Below the pieces are notes generated by a model, which was not told the DNA's origin, did not search any database, and was given only the letters and a program-made list of their open reading frames with translations. From Bacteroidaceae bacterium (GTDB lineage Bacteria; Bacteroidota; Bacteroidia; Bacteroidales; Bacteroidaceae): a stretch of DNA of 34,743 nucleotides. Below, piece by piece: positions 18,330 through 26,482 of the stretch. Position numbers and translations under genes: made by a program. How positions within the stretch are numbered: the first letter of the stretch is position 1; each line of letters begins with the position of its first letter. The DNA lies in assembly GCA_017467885.1 (NCBI GenBank), contig JAFUKC010000036.1, forward strand, positions 1-34,743, written 5' to 3'.

Positions 18330-20189
18330 TCAGAATGGGAACAACAATGGCAATACAAATATCATCACAATTCCCATTATTATCTGCAAAGGCAGACCAA
18401 CCTTAACATAATCCATGAATGTATATTGCCCTGCCGGCATAACCAACGCATTTGGCGGAGTTGAGAAAGGCGAAGCAAAACACATGCTTGCAGCCACTGT
18501 AACCGCAAAAAGAAAAGGAACAGGACTGACACCAAGCATCGTTGCACTGTTCATTGCTATAGGTGCAAGCAACACCGCTGTTGCCGTATTGCTTATAAAC
18601 ATAGTCATAAGCGAGGTTGTAAAATAGACTCCCGCCATAAGAGCCAACGGACCGAAATCTCCCAACCCACCGACCAACGTGTTTGAAATCATCTCGGAAA
18701 CACCCGTCTTTTGCAACGCTGTAGACATAGGCATCATAGCCGCAATAAGCACAATACTTTCCCAATTTATAGTCTTATATGCAGCTTCCACATTACGAAA
18801 ACAGCCCGTAAGCACCATAAGCAAACCGGCCAGAATAACAGCTGTAACAGGCTGAATAGGAATAAAATCGAACACCATTGCAGCAATCATCAACAACATT
18901 ATTCCGGCTGCAAGCGGAGCCTTATAATCGAGTGTAACCTTGGCAGCCTCTTCCAAGGGACGGCCCACCACAATCCACTCGGTTGTCTCCTTTTCAAGTG
19001 ACGCTATATTATCCCACGTTCCCTGTACAAGCAACAAATCGCCACTCTGTATCGTCTCGTCGGCAATACCCTGAACTATATATTTCTTCTTTCGGCAAAT
19101 ACCCAGAATATTTACATTGAATTTTGTGCGGAAGCCGGCCTCCTTAATCTTTTTATTTACAAAACTCGACGAAGGCATAAGCACAATCTCGGCAACACCA
19201 ATATCATAGAAATCGAGAGATTGAGGCTTGCTTTGATTATCCTCGGAGATATATGTAAGTTTATAATCATCGGCAAAGGAATGTACATTCTCGCGATTAG
19301 CCGTAACATAAAGAATATCGCCTTCGTGAAGCACAGTATCCGACTCGGCTGCGCGCTGTACAACATTCTTCAAAAGACGATTCTGCGCATTTTCTATACG
19401 GCGCACCTCGATGATATTAAGCCCGTATTTACGGCGTGCATCAAGTTCTACAATCATCTTTCCTTTAAGTAAAGAATCTTCGTTAACCTTCAAACGGTGC
19501 AACGTGCTCGAAATACCATACTCCTTAACCAATGTCTTTAGCGATTTTCCCATACTTGCACTTTCGCCGCTCAACGCCCCGGGTTTAGACAACACCCACT
19601 TGCTAAGTGGCATAAGCACAATTATACCGATGATGACACATACAACACCAACGGGAAGGAACGAAAAGAACGAGAGCGAATCGTAACCATTGGAGACAAG
19701 TTCGTTATTGATAACAAGGTTGGGAGGAGTACCGATAAGTGTCATCATACCTCCCATACTGCTTGCAAAGGCCAACGGCATAAGCAGACGGCTCGGATTC
19801 ATCTTCACACTCATGGCCATACTAACAACAATAGGCAACATAAGCGCAACCGTACCCGAGTTGCTGACAAATGCTCCAATAGCCGATGTAACAAGCATCA
19901 CCAACAGGAACAGTTTGGTTTCGTTGTCGCCGGCAAGTTTCATAAGCCGCGAACTTATCATCTTTGCCAAGCCTGTCTGGAAGATTGCACCACCCACAAC
20001 AAACAGCCCTATCATCATTATCACCACAGAGTTCGAGAAGCCCGACAGAGCCTCATCGACAGTAAGAATATTGCACATCATAAGTGCAGCCAACGAGCAC
20101 AAAGCCACAATGTCGGAACGAATCTTTCCGTTGGCAAAAAACACAACAGACAGCAACAACACTGCCACAGTTATAATCATCTCATTCAT
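18330..20189 (-). CDS. SLC13-family anion permease with two RCK_C (TrkA-C) domains
   Basis: Inner-membrane transporter of the DASS/SLC13 group (sulfate, dicarboxylates, phosphate or similar anions; the substrate cannot be read from sequence). The 619-aa product has two membrane halves. The first (1-205) carries SNSGTVALMLP and GTPPN; the second (about 415-619) carries SNTATAVLLAP and STPPN. These are the paired Ser-Asn-Thr and TPPN motifs of the family. Between them lie two RCK_C-type regulatory domains (about 220-312 and 325-410). The gene stands alone, and its 5' end faces that of the TamB-like gene across a 316-bp region. Confidence 0.9.
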   Translation of the reverse strand: MNEMIITVAVLLLSVVFFANGKIRSDIVALCSLAALMMCNILTVDEALSGFSNSVVIMMIGLFVVGGAIFQTGLAKMISSRLMKLAGDNETKLFLLVMLVTSAIGAFVSNSGTVALMLPIVVSMAMSVKMNPSRLLMPLAFASSMGGMMTLIGTPPNLVINNELVSNGYDSLSFFSFLPVGVVCVIIGIIVLMPLSKWVLSKPGALSGESASMGKSLKTLVKEYGISSTLHRLKVNEDSLLKGKMIVELDARRKYGLNIIEVRRIENAQNRLLKNVVQRAAESDTVLHEGDILYVTANRENVHSFADDYKLTYISEDNQSKPQSLDFYDIGVAEIVLMPSSSFVNKKIKEAGFRTKFNVNILGICRKKKYIVQGIADETIQSGDLLLVQGTWDNIASLEKETTEWIVVGRPLEEAAKVTLDYKAPLAAGIMLLMIAAMVFDFIPIQPVTAVILAGLLMVLTGCFRNVEAAYKTINWESIVLIAAMMPMSTALQKTGVSEMISNTLVGGLGDFGPLALMAGVYFTTSLMTMFISNTATAVLLAPIAMNSATMLGVSPVPFLFAVTVAASMCFASPFSTPPNALVMPAGQYTFMDYVKVGLPLQIIMGIVMIFVLPLLFPF

Positions 20190-20327
20190 TTTCGATATAT
20201 TTTTATATTGGCCATTGCAAATGAGAGTTCATACAAGCGAAATAAAATTTAAACAACTTCTTACTTGACGACTCCAAAGCGAACAGGCCCATTTTATCAT
20301 AAAACCTAATTCTCGCTATTCAAATTG

Positions 20328-20361
20328 CAAATATAGCAAAATTATAGTCAAATGCCTCAAA
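20328..20361 (-). promoter_or_regulatory. Candidate permease promoter(s)
   Basis: Two near-adjacent boxes match TAnnTTTG on the minus strand (20335-20328 and 20344-20337). TTTG elements lie at 20352-20349 and 20361-20358. The spacing for the first box with the farther TTTG is 22 bp, slightly over the usual 19-21. Confidence 0.35.
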
Positions 20362-20430
20362 TATCATCTTACAATATATTATAAATAGTATTATTTATTA
20401 AAATATTTTCATACGAAATACATTTTTTGC

Positions 20431-20438
20431 TAACTTCG
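20431..20438 (+). promoter_or_regulatory. Candidate -7 element of the tamB-argF' promoter
   Basis: TAACTTCG followed by CAA, identical to the box before mutA. No good -33 box is seen (T-rich at 20406-20409). The expected transcript start near 20445 leaves a leader of about 60 nt before the proposed ATT start at 20506. Confidence 0.4.
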
Positions 20439-20505
20439 CAATCGAAAAGAGATTGTTTACAACCATTCGCTCGGGCAAGAGCTGTTTTTTTACAGAAACG
20501 ACAAT

Positions 20506-23500
20506 ATTAAAACATTCAAATACATATCAATAACAACTGCTGCAATCGTTTTCGGTTGCTATGCTTTGTCGTTACTGTTGAGGATTGACAGCATTCAACA
20601 GCGGGTTGCCGATTATGTAGAACAAGCCATAAGTGAAAATATCAATATTCCGCTTAGGATGGGCACCGTAAGCGTGCGACATCTGGATAAGATTGAAATT
20701 GAAGATGTTCTGTTGGAAGATTTAACCGGAGACACACTTGCATACATCGATAAACTTACGGCGCACATATCCACATTACACCTACTGCAAAGCAAGATAA
20801 AGATAAACACAATAATACTTGCACGCCCTGAAATAAGAATAACACGCCCTACACCCGAAGCAGAAACAAATATAGGTTTTATAATGGACTTACTTGCCGG
20901 GAACAACACAGCGTCGGCAGGCACTATTCCCGATATCAGAGCAAATCAGATACAGATATACGACGGAAAATTCAATTACGACGTTCTTTCGGCATCACAC
21001 AACAAAGAAGCATTCTCGCCCGAGCATATTCAACTCTACGATATACAAAGCAGTATATCATTAAAAAGGCTCGACAGCGACTCGATAAGCCTTAACATAA
21101 GGCGCATATCGGCAAAGGAAAAGAGCGGAATAGAGTTTAAGCGTTTGAAAGCAAATATCAATGCATCGAAAAGATTGTGTAAAGTAGAACACTTCTGCCT
21201 TCAAATGGATGAAAGCGAGATAAAGGCCGACAAAGCTATGGCTTTATACAGAGTTACAGAAGAGAATGGTTTGGACGATTTAAAGTTTGAAGGAGAAATT
21301 TACAGTAACAACATTGATTTTGCCGATATAAAGGCTCTTCATCCTGTTTTCACAAACGACCTTCCGAACCTACGTTTCAGAATGCAATGCAACGGCAACG
21401 ATGAAAGGATAAATATTTCCGCTTTACAATTATCGACTCCCGACAAAGGAATAGAGTTGCATGGCAGCGGCAGTTGCAACCCTGCAATATCAAAGAATAT
21501 TTTCGACATAGATATAAACAGCTTTTACATAGAGCAGAAAAAGACAGAACTGCTGTATTCTCTTTTACCGCAAGCGGTAAGAGAATGGGATGTTGCCGGT
21601 AAATTCGGCGACATCGAAGGGATGGGAAATGCCCGTCTGAACGGGAAAGAGTTTGATTGCAACATAAACATAAGCACAAACTGCGGAACAGTAAGTGCAC
21701 GTTCTGTGATGACAGAAGAGGGGAATTACGATATAGAACTGACAGCCGAAAGTATAGATATAGGAACATTAACCGGCGATGGAGAGTTCGGGAGTTGCAA
21801 TATTTATTCGACAGGCAACGGTATATACAAGTCGACCAATGAAATAAGCGGCAGATTCAACAGCATCGTGACTGCACTCAATTTCAAAGGCTACGAATAT
21901 GACATAATTGAAATTGAGAACAAAATCGAGAGCGACAGACTGAAGACAATTGCAAAATGTTCCGACAAGAATCTAATCGCACATATCGATTTCGAATATA
22001 TTCCCGATGAAAAACTACCGCAATACATAATTAAAGCCGACATCGATACGTTGTGTCTTAATGCCTTAAATATTATAGAGAAAAACGAAGATGAAAAGAT
22101 ATCTTTCGAATTGAATGCAAAATTCCAAGGCAACAATATCGACAGAGCCGTATTCAATGCCGACATATACAACTTCTGCCTGCAAAAACAGAATAAGAAT
22201 ATGGAAATCGATCATTTTCATATTCGCGATAACACCCTCACCGACAAGCGGCATCTGATTATCGACTCGGATATATTGAACGGATATCTTATGGGATACT
22301 ACAACTATTCCACTCTACCGCACAGTTTGTATCGTTTAGTCGGAAAATATCTGCCCTCTGCATCATCGGCGGAGCAGATACACAAGAACCCGAACAACAG
22401 TTTCGTGTTCCGATTGGACTTCGGAAAAAGTGAAATATTCAGCGAAATGCTTGACCTCCCATTTACAATACATCAAGATTCATATTTGGAAGGAAACTAC
22501 GACGATAAATACAGCCGGTTGGACATCAATGGCGAAATGAATAAAATAGATATCGCCGGCAACCTTTTCAGACATATAAAAATCACCGGTAATTCCGATG
22601 ATGATAAAATCACATGCCATACGGAATTCATCAGCCCGGCATCGAGCGAAGAAGAGATGTATGAGATAACAGACAACGACCTTACAATTAATCTCACATC
22701 GGAGGTTGGCAACGACACCCTTAAAAATACTTTTGAATGGAAGAACAAGAAAGCTCCTATAAACAGGGGCAATATGCGGTTTGACATAACTATTCATAGG
22801 AATTCCGACAAGAATATGGATTTCACAGCCTCTATGTTGCCCGGTATGATTATATACCGCGATGATATATGGACATTATCACAAAGCAAAATATACAGCA
22901 AAGAGAATAAATACCACATAGAAAATTTTGTATTACAGGATAAAAATCGAATACTGCAAATAGACGGCACCATAGGCAACAGCGAGAATGACAGCCTGCA
23001 TATAAAGTTGAAGGATATAAACATAGAGGATATTTTGGATGCCACCACCATCAGCGATTTAGAGTTTGCAGGAGTTGCAACCGGAGACATCGATCTGGCA
23101 AAAATAAGCGACGGCCTGCAATTGAACAGCCGCCTGCGAATAAATGATTTCAAGTTCAAAAGAGGGTATTTTGGAGACATGGATTTCTCGGGCCGATGGA
23201 ACAACGAACTGCAATCGATTTTGCTTCAAGCCCACATACATAACCCAAGCGGGATAGGAACAAAGATAGACGGTTTTGTATCGCCGGCAAACGATACCAT
23301 AAACCTGTACATTAATGCCGACAACACAAATTTAGATTTCCTAAACCACCTGTTACCAAGTATTCTGGCCGATGTTGAAGGAGGTGTCAACGGTAACATA
23401 AGAATCTGCGGCAGCCTTAAAAAGATAAATCTTTATGGCGACATTGTCCCCTTAGGCCGGCTGCGGCTGCGCCCCACAAACACCGTATACACACTTGCAG

Positions 23501-24891
23501 GCGACACGTTGCATTTGGAATACAACAAATTCACTTTCGATAATTTCGGAATAAGAGACCTGTACAATAACAAAGGAACAATAAACGGTACGGTAAACCA
23601 TAATTGTTTAAAAGATTTTACCTGTCACTTTAATATAAAAGCCGACAATATTCTTGCCTATCACTCACCCGACTTTGGTGGAGAATCATTCTACGGTACA
23701 GCCTTTGCCACAGGCAATGTGGATATTAATGTAGACGAGCAAGGAACATTCCTGCACGCCGAAGTAAGGCCCGAAAAGAATTCGAAATTCGTCTATAATG
23801 CAGGCGGCCCAAGCGGTGTATCGAGCAACAAGTTCATCACATTTGTGGAAAGAAGCAAAAAGGTTAAAGAAAAAAGCATAATTATCAACAACCCAAATGT
23901 AATAGAAAACATCAACAGTAACCTGCGTCTGGATTTTATAATTGATATGAACCCCGACATGCTTGTGCGCGTATATACAAACACCACAACTGACGACTAC
24001 ATTGATATATATGGCAACGGACGAGTGAACGCCGTGTACGACGAGAAGAAATCCTTTACCATGCAGGGAAACATGAACATAACACGCGGAACATATAAAT
24101 TCACCCTTCAAGAGATATTCCCCAAAGAGTTCACCATCAGACCGGGAAGTACACTCGAGTTCAACGGCGACCCGTTTGCCGCCAATCTGAATCTTAAAAC
24201 AGTCTACACTGTTCCATCGGCCCCACTCACCGATCTTACCATCAACGCAGACAGAAGAAAAAGCGTTAAGGTAGACTGTTTGATGGATATTACGGGAACA
24301 TTAAATAAACCAAACTTGAACTTTGCGTTGGAATTACCCGACAGCAACGAAGAGGAACGCGAACTATTGGCAAGTGCAACAAGCACACCCGAACAGACGA
24401 ACATGCAGTTCATATACCTGCTTGGTATAGGCAAATTCTACACCTACGACTACAATAACCAAGAGAACGACAACCAATCGTCCACTGTAATGGAATCACT
24501 TATATCGAGTACAATTTCGGGGCAACTAAACAACATGCTTTCGCAGATAACCGATAATGACAATTGGAACATTTCGGGTAACTTTACAAGCAGCGAGCGA
24601 GGTTGGAACAGCATGGAGGTCGAGGGAATACTGCAAGGACGTCTGCTGGATAATCGTCTTCTTATAAACGGCAATTTCGGATACCGCGACAATCCTATTG
24701 CAAACAAGAACTTCATTGGCGACTTCGAAGTTCAATGGTTGCTGAACAAAAACGGGAACATAGTTCTTAAGGCCTACAACAAAACCAACGATCGCTATTT
24801 CTCAAAAACAACGCTCACGACTCAAGGAGCCGGTATTCTGTTGCGACACGACTTTAACGGCTGGCGGTTCTGGCGAAAAGATAACGAATAA
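20506..24891 (+). CDS. tamB: TamB-like translocation/assembly protein (DUF490), probable ATT start
   Basis: Very large envelope protein, 1461 aa from the start chosen here, of the TamB/AsmA-like group that bridges inner and outer membrane and is thought to move phospholipids or help outer-membrane protein assembly. It has an N-terminal membrane anchor, a long beta-rich repeat body, and a C-terminal TamB domain (roughly the last 450 residues, with FNGDPFAANLNLKTVY and VDCLMDITGTLNKPNLNF). Start choice: the frame is open back to a TAA at 20431 but contains no ATG or GTG. The only TTG (20566) would delete the membrane anchor. ATT at 20506 gives MKTFKYISITTAAIVFGCYA, a convincing signal anchor. 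CTG at 20482 or a sequencing error in the T7 run at 20485-20491 are alternatives. argF' follows after 23 nt. Confidence 0.85.
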   Translation: MKTFKYISITTAAIVFGCYALSLLLRIDSIQQRVADYVEQAISENINIPLRMGTVSVRHLDKIEIEDVLLEDLTGDTLAYIDKLTAHISTLHLLQSKIKINTIILARPEIRITRPTPEAETNIGFIMDLLAGNNTASAGTIPDIRANQIQIYDGKFNYDVLSASHNKEAFSPEHIQLYDIQSSISLKRLDSDSISLNIRRISAKEKSGIEFKRLKANINASKRLCKVEHFCLQMDESEIKADKAMALYRVTEENGLDDLKFEGEIYSNNIDFADIKALHPVFTNDLPNLRFRMQCNGNDERINISALQLSTPDKGIELHGSGSCNPAISKNIFDIDINSFYIEQKKTELLYSLLPQAVREWDVAGKFGDIEGMGNARLNGKEFDCNINISTNCGTVSARSVMTEEGNYDIELTAESIDIGTLTGDGEFGSCNIYSTGNGIYKSTNEISGRFNSIVTALNFKGYEYDIIEIENKIESDRLKTIAKCSDKNLIAHIDFEYIPDEKLPQYIIKADIDTLCLNALNIIEKNEDEKISFELNAKFQGNNIDRAVFNADIYNFCLQKQNKNMEIDHFHIRDNTLTDKRHLIIDSDILNGYLMGYYNYSTLPHSLYRLVGKYLPSASSAEQIHKNPNNSFVFRLDFGKSEIFSEMLDLPFTIHQDSYLEGNYDDKYSRLDINGEMNKIDIAGNLFRHIKITGNSDDDKITCHTEFISPASSEEEMYEITDNDLTINLTSEVGNDTLKNTFEWKNKKAPINRGNMRFDITIHRNSDKNMDFTASMLPGMIIYRDDIWTLSQSKIYSKENKYHIENFVLQDKNRILQIDGTIGNSENDSLHIKLKDINIEDILDATTISDLEFAGVATGDIDLAKISDGLQLNSRLRINDFKFKRGYFGDMDFSGRWNNELQSILLQAHIHNPSGIGTKIDGFVSPANDTINLYINADNTNLDFLNHLLPSILADVEGGVNGNIRICGSLKKINLYGDIVPLGRLRLRPTNTVYTLAGDTLHLEYNKFTFDNFGIRDLYNNKGTINGTVNHNCLKDFTCHFNIKADNILAYHSPDFGGESFYGTAFATGNVDINVDEQGTFLHAEVRPEKNSKFVYNAGGPSGVSSNKFITFVERSKKVKEKSIIINNPNVIENINSNLRLDFIIDMNPDMLVRVYTNTTTDDYIDIYGNGRVNAVYDEKKSFTMQGNMNITRGTYKFTLQEIFPKEFTIRPGSTLEFNGDPFAANLNLKTVYTVPSAPLTDLTINADRRKSVKVDCLMDITGTLNKPNLNFALELPDSNEEERELLASATSTPEQTNMQFIYLLGIGKFYTYDYNNQENDNQSSTVMESLISSTISGQLNNMLSQITDNDNWNISGNFTSSERGWNSMEVEGILQGRLLDNRLLINGNFGYRDNPIANKNFIGDFEVQWLLNKNGNIVLKAYNKTNDRYFSKTTLTTQGAGILLRHDFNGWRFWRKDNE

Positions 24892-24914
24892 CAAACAAAA
24901 AAAATATAGAGATT

Positions 24915-25868
24915 ATGAGAAATTTCATTTCGGTAAAAGACATCGGAGATTTAAATAGTGCCGTAAAGGAGGCATTAGAGATAAAGGCCGACCGATATAA
25001 GTATAGTGAGATTGGAAAGAACAAGACTGCAATGCTGGTATTCTTTAACTCAAGCCTGCGTACACGCTTAAGCACCCAAAAGGCTGCACTTAATTTAGGC
25101 ATGAATGTTATTGTACTCGACATAAACCAAGGAGCATGGAAATTGGAGACCGAACGTGGTGTAATAATGGACGGCGACAAGCCCGAGCACATATTGGAAG
25201 CAATACCTGTGATGGGAAGTTACTGCGATGTAATTGGTGTACGCTCGTTTGCCCGTTTCGAGAATAAGAACGACGATTACAACGAAGTGATACTTAACCA
25301 ATTCATCAAACATTCGGGCCGACCGGTATTCTCGATGGAAGCCGCCACACGCCATCCTTTGCAGAGCTTTGCCGACCTTATCACCATAGAGGAGCACAAG
25401 AGCAAAAAACGACCTAAAGTTGTGATGACCTGGGCCCCGCATCCAAAGGCCCTGCCGCAAGCTGTGCCGAACTCGTTTGCCGAGTGGATGAATGCCACCG
25501 ATTATGAGTTTGTCATAACACACCCCAAGGGGTATGAACTTGCGCCCGAATTCGTAGGCAATGCCAGGGTCGAGTATGACCAAATGAAAGCATTCGAAGG
25601 GGCCGACTTTATCTACGCCAAGAATTGGTCGGCATACAACGACGACAACTATGGCAAGGTGCTTTGTACCGACCGCAATTGGACGGTAAGCGAACGACAA
25701 ATGGCTGTTACCGACAATGCATATTTCATGCATTGCCTTCCGGTGCGACGCAACATGATTGTAACCGACGATGTTATCGAAGGCCCTCGTTCATTGGTTA
25801 TCCCCGAAGCAGCCAACCGTGAAATTTCGGCCACGGTTGTATTGAAACGCATAATTGAAGAATTGTAA
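24915..25868 (+). CDS. argF': N-succinylornithine carbamoyltransferase (arginine biosynthesis)
   Basis: Transcarbamylase that transfers the carbamoyl group of carbamoyl phosphate to an N-acylated ornithine, part of the acylated arginine pathway of Bacteroidota. The 317-aa product has the carbamoyl-phosphate motif SLRTRLST (47-54), HPLQS, and HCLPVRR near the C-terminus. It closely resembles what I recall of the Bacteroides fragilis enzyme of known structure. Residue 90 is Pro (DKPEH), the residue described as favouring succinyl- over acetylornithine, where the Xanthomonas enzyme has Glu. It lies 23 nt downstream of the TamB-like gene, so it probably shares its transcript; a strong terminator follows. 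Confidence 0.94.
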   Translation: MRNFISVKDIGDLNSAVKEALEIKADRYKYSEIGKNKTAMLVFFNSSLRTRLSTQKAALNLGMNVIVLDINQGAWKLETERGVIMDGDKPEHILEAIPVMGSYCDVIGVRSFARFENKNDDYNEVILNQFIKHSGRPVFSMEAATRHPLQSFADLITIEEHKSKKRPKVVMTWAPHPKALPQAVPNSFAEWMNATDYEFVITHPKGYELAPEFVGNARVEYDQMKAFEGADFIYAKNWSAYNDDNYGKVLCTDRNWTVSERQMAVTDNAYFMHCLPVRRNMIVTDDVIEGPRSLVIPEAANREISATVVLKRIIEEL

Positions 25869-25905
25869 GAAACTGTTTGAATCTATAAATCATTAGTAAC
25901 AAAAA

Positions 25906-25938
25906 CATCCGCATTCCCGGAATGCGGATGTTTTTTGT
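25906..25938. terminator. Strong terminator after argF'
   Basis: CATCCGCATTCC (25906-25917) pairs perfectly with GGAATGCGGATG (25919-25930) and is followed by TTTTTTG. An A5 tract precedes it (25901-25905), so it could also act on the other strand. Confidence 0.93.
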
Positions 25939-25980
25939 TACTCCACATAAATTTTCCACCTGTTAACTTTTATTAACTAT

Positions 25981-26006
25981 AAAAATTAGTTGGTCAACTA
26001 TTTTTT
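25981..26006. promoter_or_regulatory. Candidate BlaI-type operator, dyad 1
   Basis: TAGTTG-GT-CAACTA (25987-26000) is a perfect 6-bp-arm dyad. Beyond one mismatch it continues as A5/T5 (25981-25985 and 26002-26006). It lies about 95 bp before the blaI-like start. Size and symmetry fit a winged-helix dimer of the BlaI/MecI family, but binding is inferred. Confidence 0.55.
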
Positions 26007-26029
26007 TTAGTTATTTGCATCAACTAAAA
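26005..26029. promoter_or_regulatory. Candidate BlaI-type operator, dyad 2, overlapping promoter
   Basis: TTTTAGTT (26005-26012) and AACTAAAA (26022-26029) are 8-bp inverted arms around ATTTGCATC. The half-site TAGTT/AACTA is the same as in dyad 1. The enclosed TTTGC could be a promoter element, which would make repression by occlusion simple. Confidence 0.5.
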
Positions 26030-26096
26030 AAAATCGTTGAAGAAAATATCAGAATAATTTATAAAAATTTAAATAGTTATTAATACCATTAAGCGT

Positions 26097-26453
26097 ATGA
26101 AAAAAAGGCTGACAAAAAGAGAAGAGGAGATTATGAACATCTTTTGGGCAAAAGGAGAACTTTTCGTCAAGGAACTTATACCTTATTTCGACGAGCCGAA
26201 ACCACACATTAACACAGTTTCCACTATTGTGCGAGGGCTCGAGGAGAAAGGGTATGTTGCACACAAAGCCTATGGCAACAGTTTCCAATACTATGCAGCA
26301 ATAAGCGAGAGTGAATATGGGAAAAAAAGCCTGAAAGATATTGTTACACAATACTTCAAGAATTCATATTTAGGTGCTGTATCATCACTTGTGGAAGATG
26401 AAAAAATCTCACTTGAGGAGTTACGGACCCTTATCGAGCAGATAAAAAAATGA
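26097..26453 (+). CDS. BlaI/MecI/CopY-family transcriptional repressor
   Basis: Small DNA-binding repressor of 118 aa. The N-terminal winged helix (about 1-75: LTKREEEIMNIFW, then NTVSTIVRGLEEKGYVAH as recognition helix and wing) is followed by a helical dimerisation tail (about 80-118), as in BlaI and MecI. In that family the repressor is cleaved when the cognate M56 membrane peptidase is activated. Here the M56 gene starts 29 nt downstream, the classic pairing. The dyads at 25981-26029 are likely its own operators. The inducing signal need not be a beta-lactam: no beta-lactamase gene is nearby. Confidence 0.93.
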   Translation: MKKRLTKREEEIMNIFWAKGELFVKELIPYFDEPKPHINTVSTIVRGLEEKGYVAHKAYGNSFQYYAAISESEYGKKSLKDIVTQYFKNSYLGAVSSLVEDEKISLEELRTLIEQIKK

Positions 26454-26482
26454 AAAGTTGTTTTTGAAATTAACCTACAACA

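Larger units (their letters stand above)
20190..20505. other. Divergent intergenic region between permease and tamB-like gene
   Basis: 316 bp of AT-rich DNA without a supported ORF or RNA gene. It holds candidate promoters in both directions: TAACTTCG (20431-20438) towards tamB, and CAAATATA (20328-20335) and CAAAATTA (20337-20344) on the plus strand, both of which are TAnnTTTG boxes on the minus strand, towards the permease. The permease leader would be about 130 nt. I see no riboswitch I can name. Confidence 0.5.

Noticed and set aside
19690-20268. 192-codon plus-strand frame over the permease 5' end
   Set aside because: Antisense to the first transmembrane half of the permease; hydrophobicity on this strand mirrors that gene.
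20190-20505. A riboswitch or small RNA in the divergent region
   Set aside because: No extended paired elements or known aptamer motif could be seen by eye; only AT-rich promoter-like boxes.
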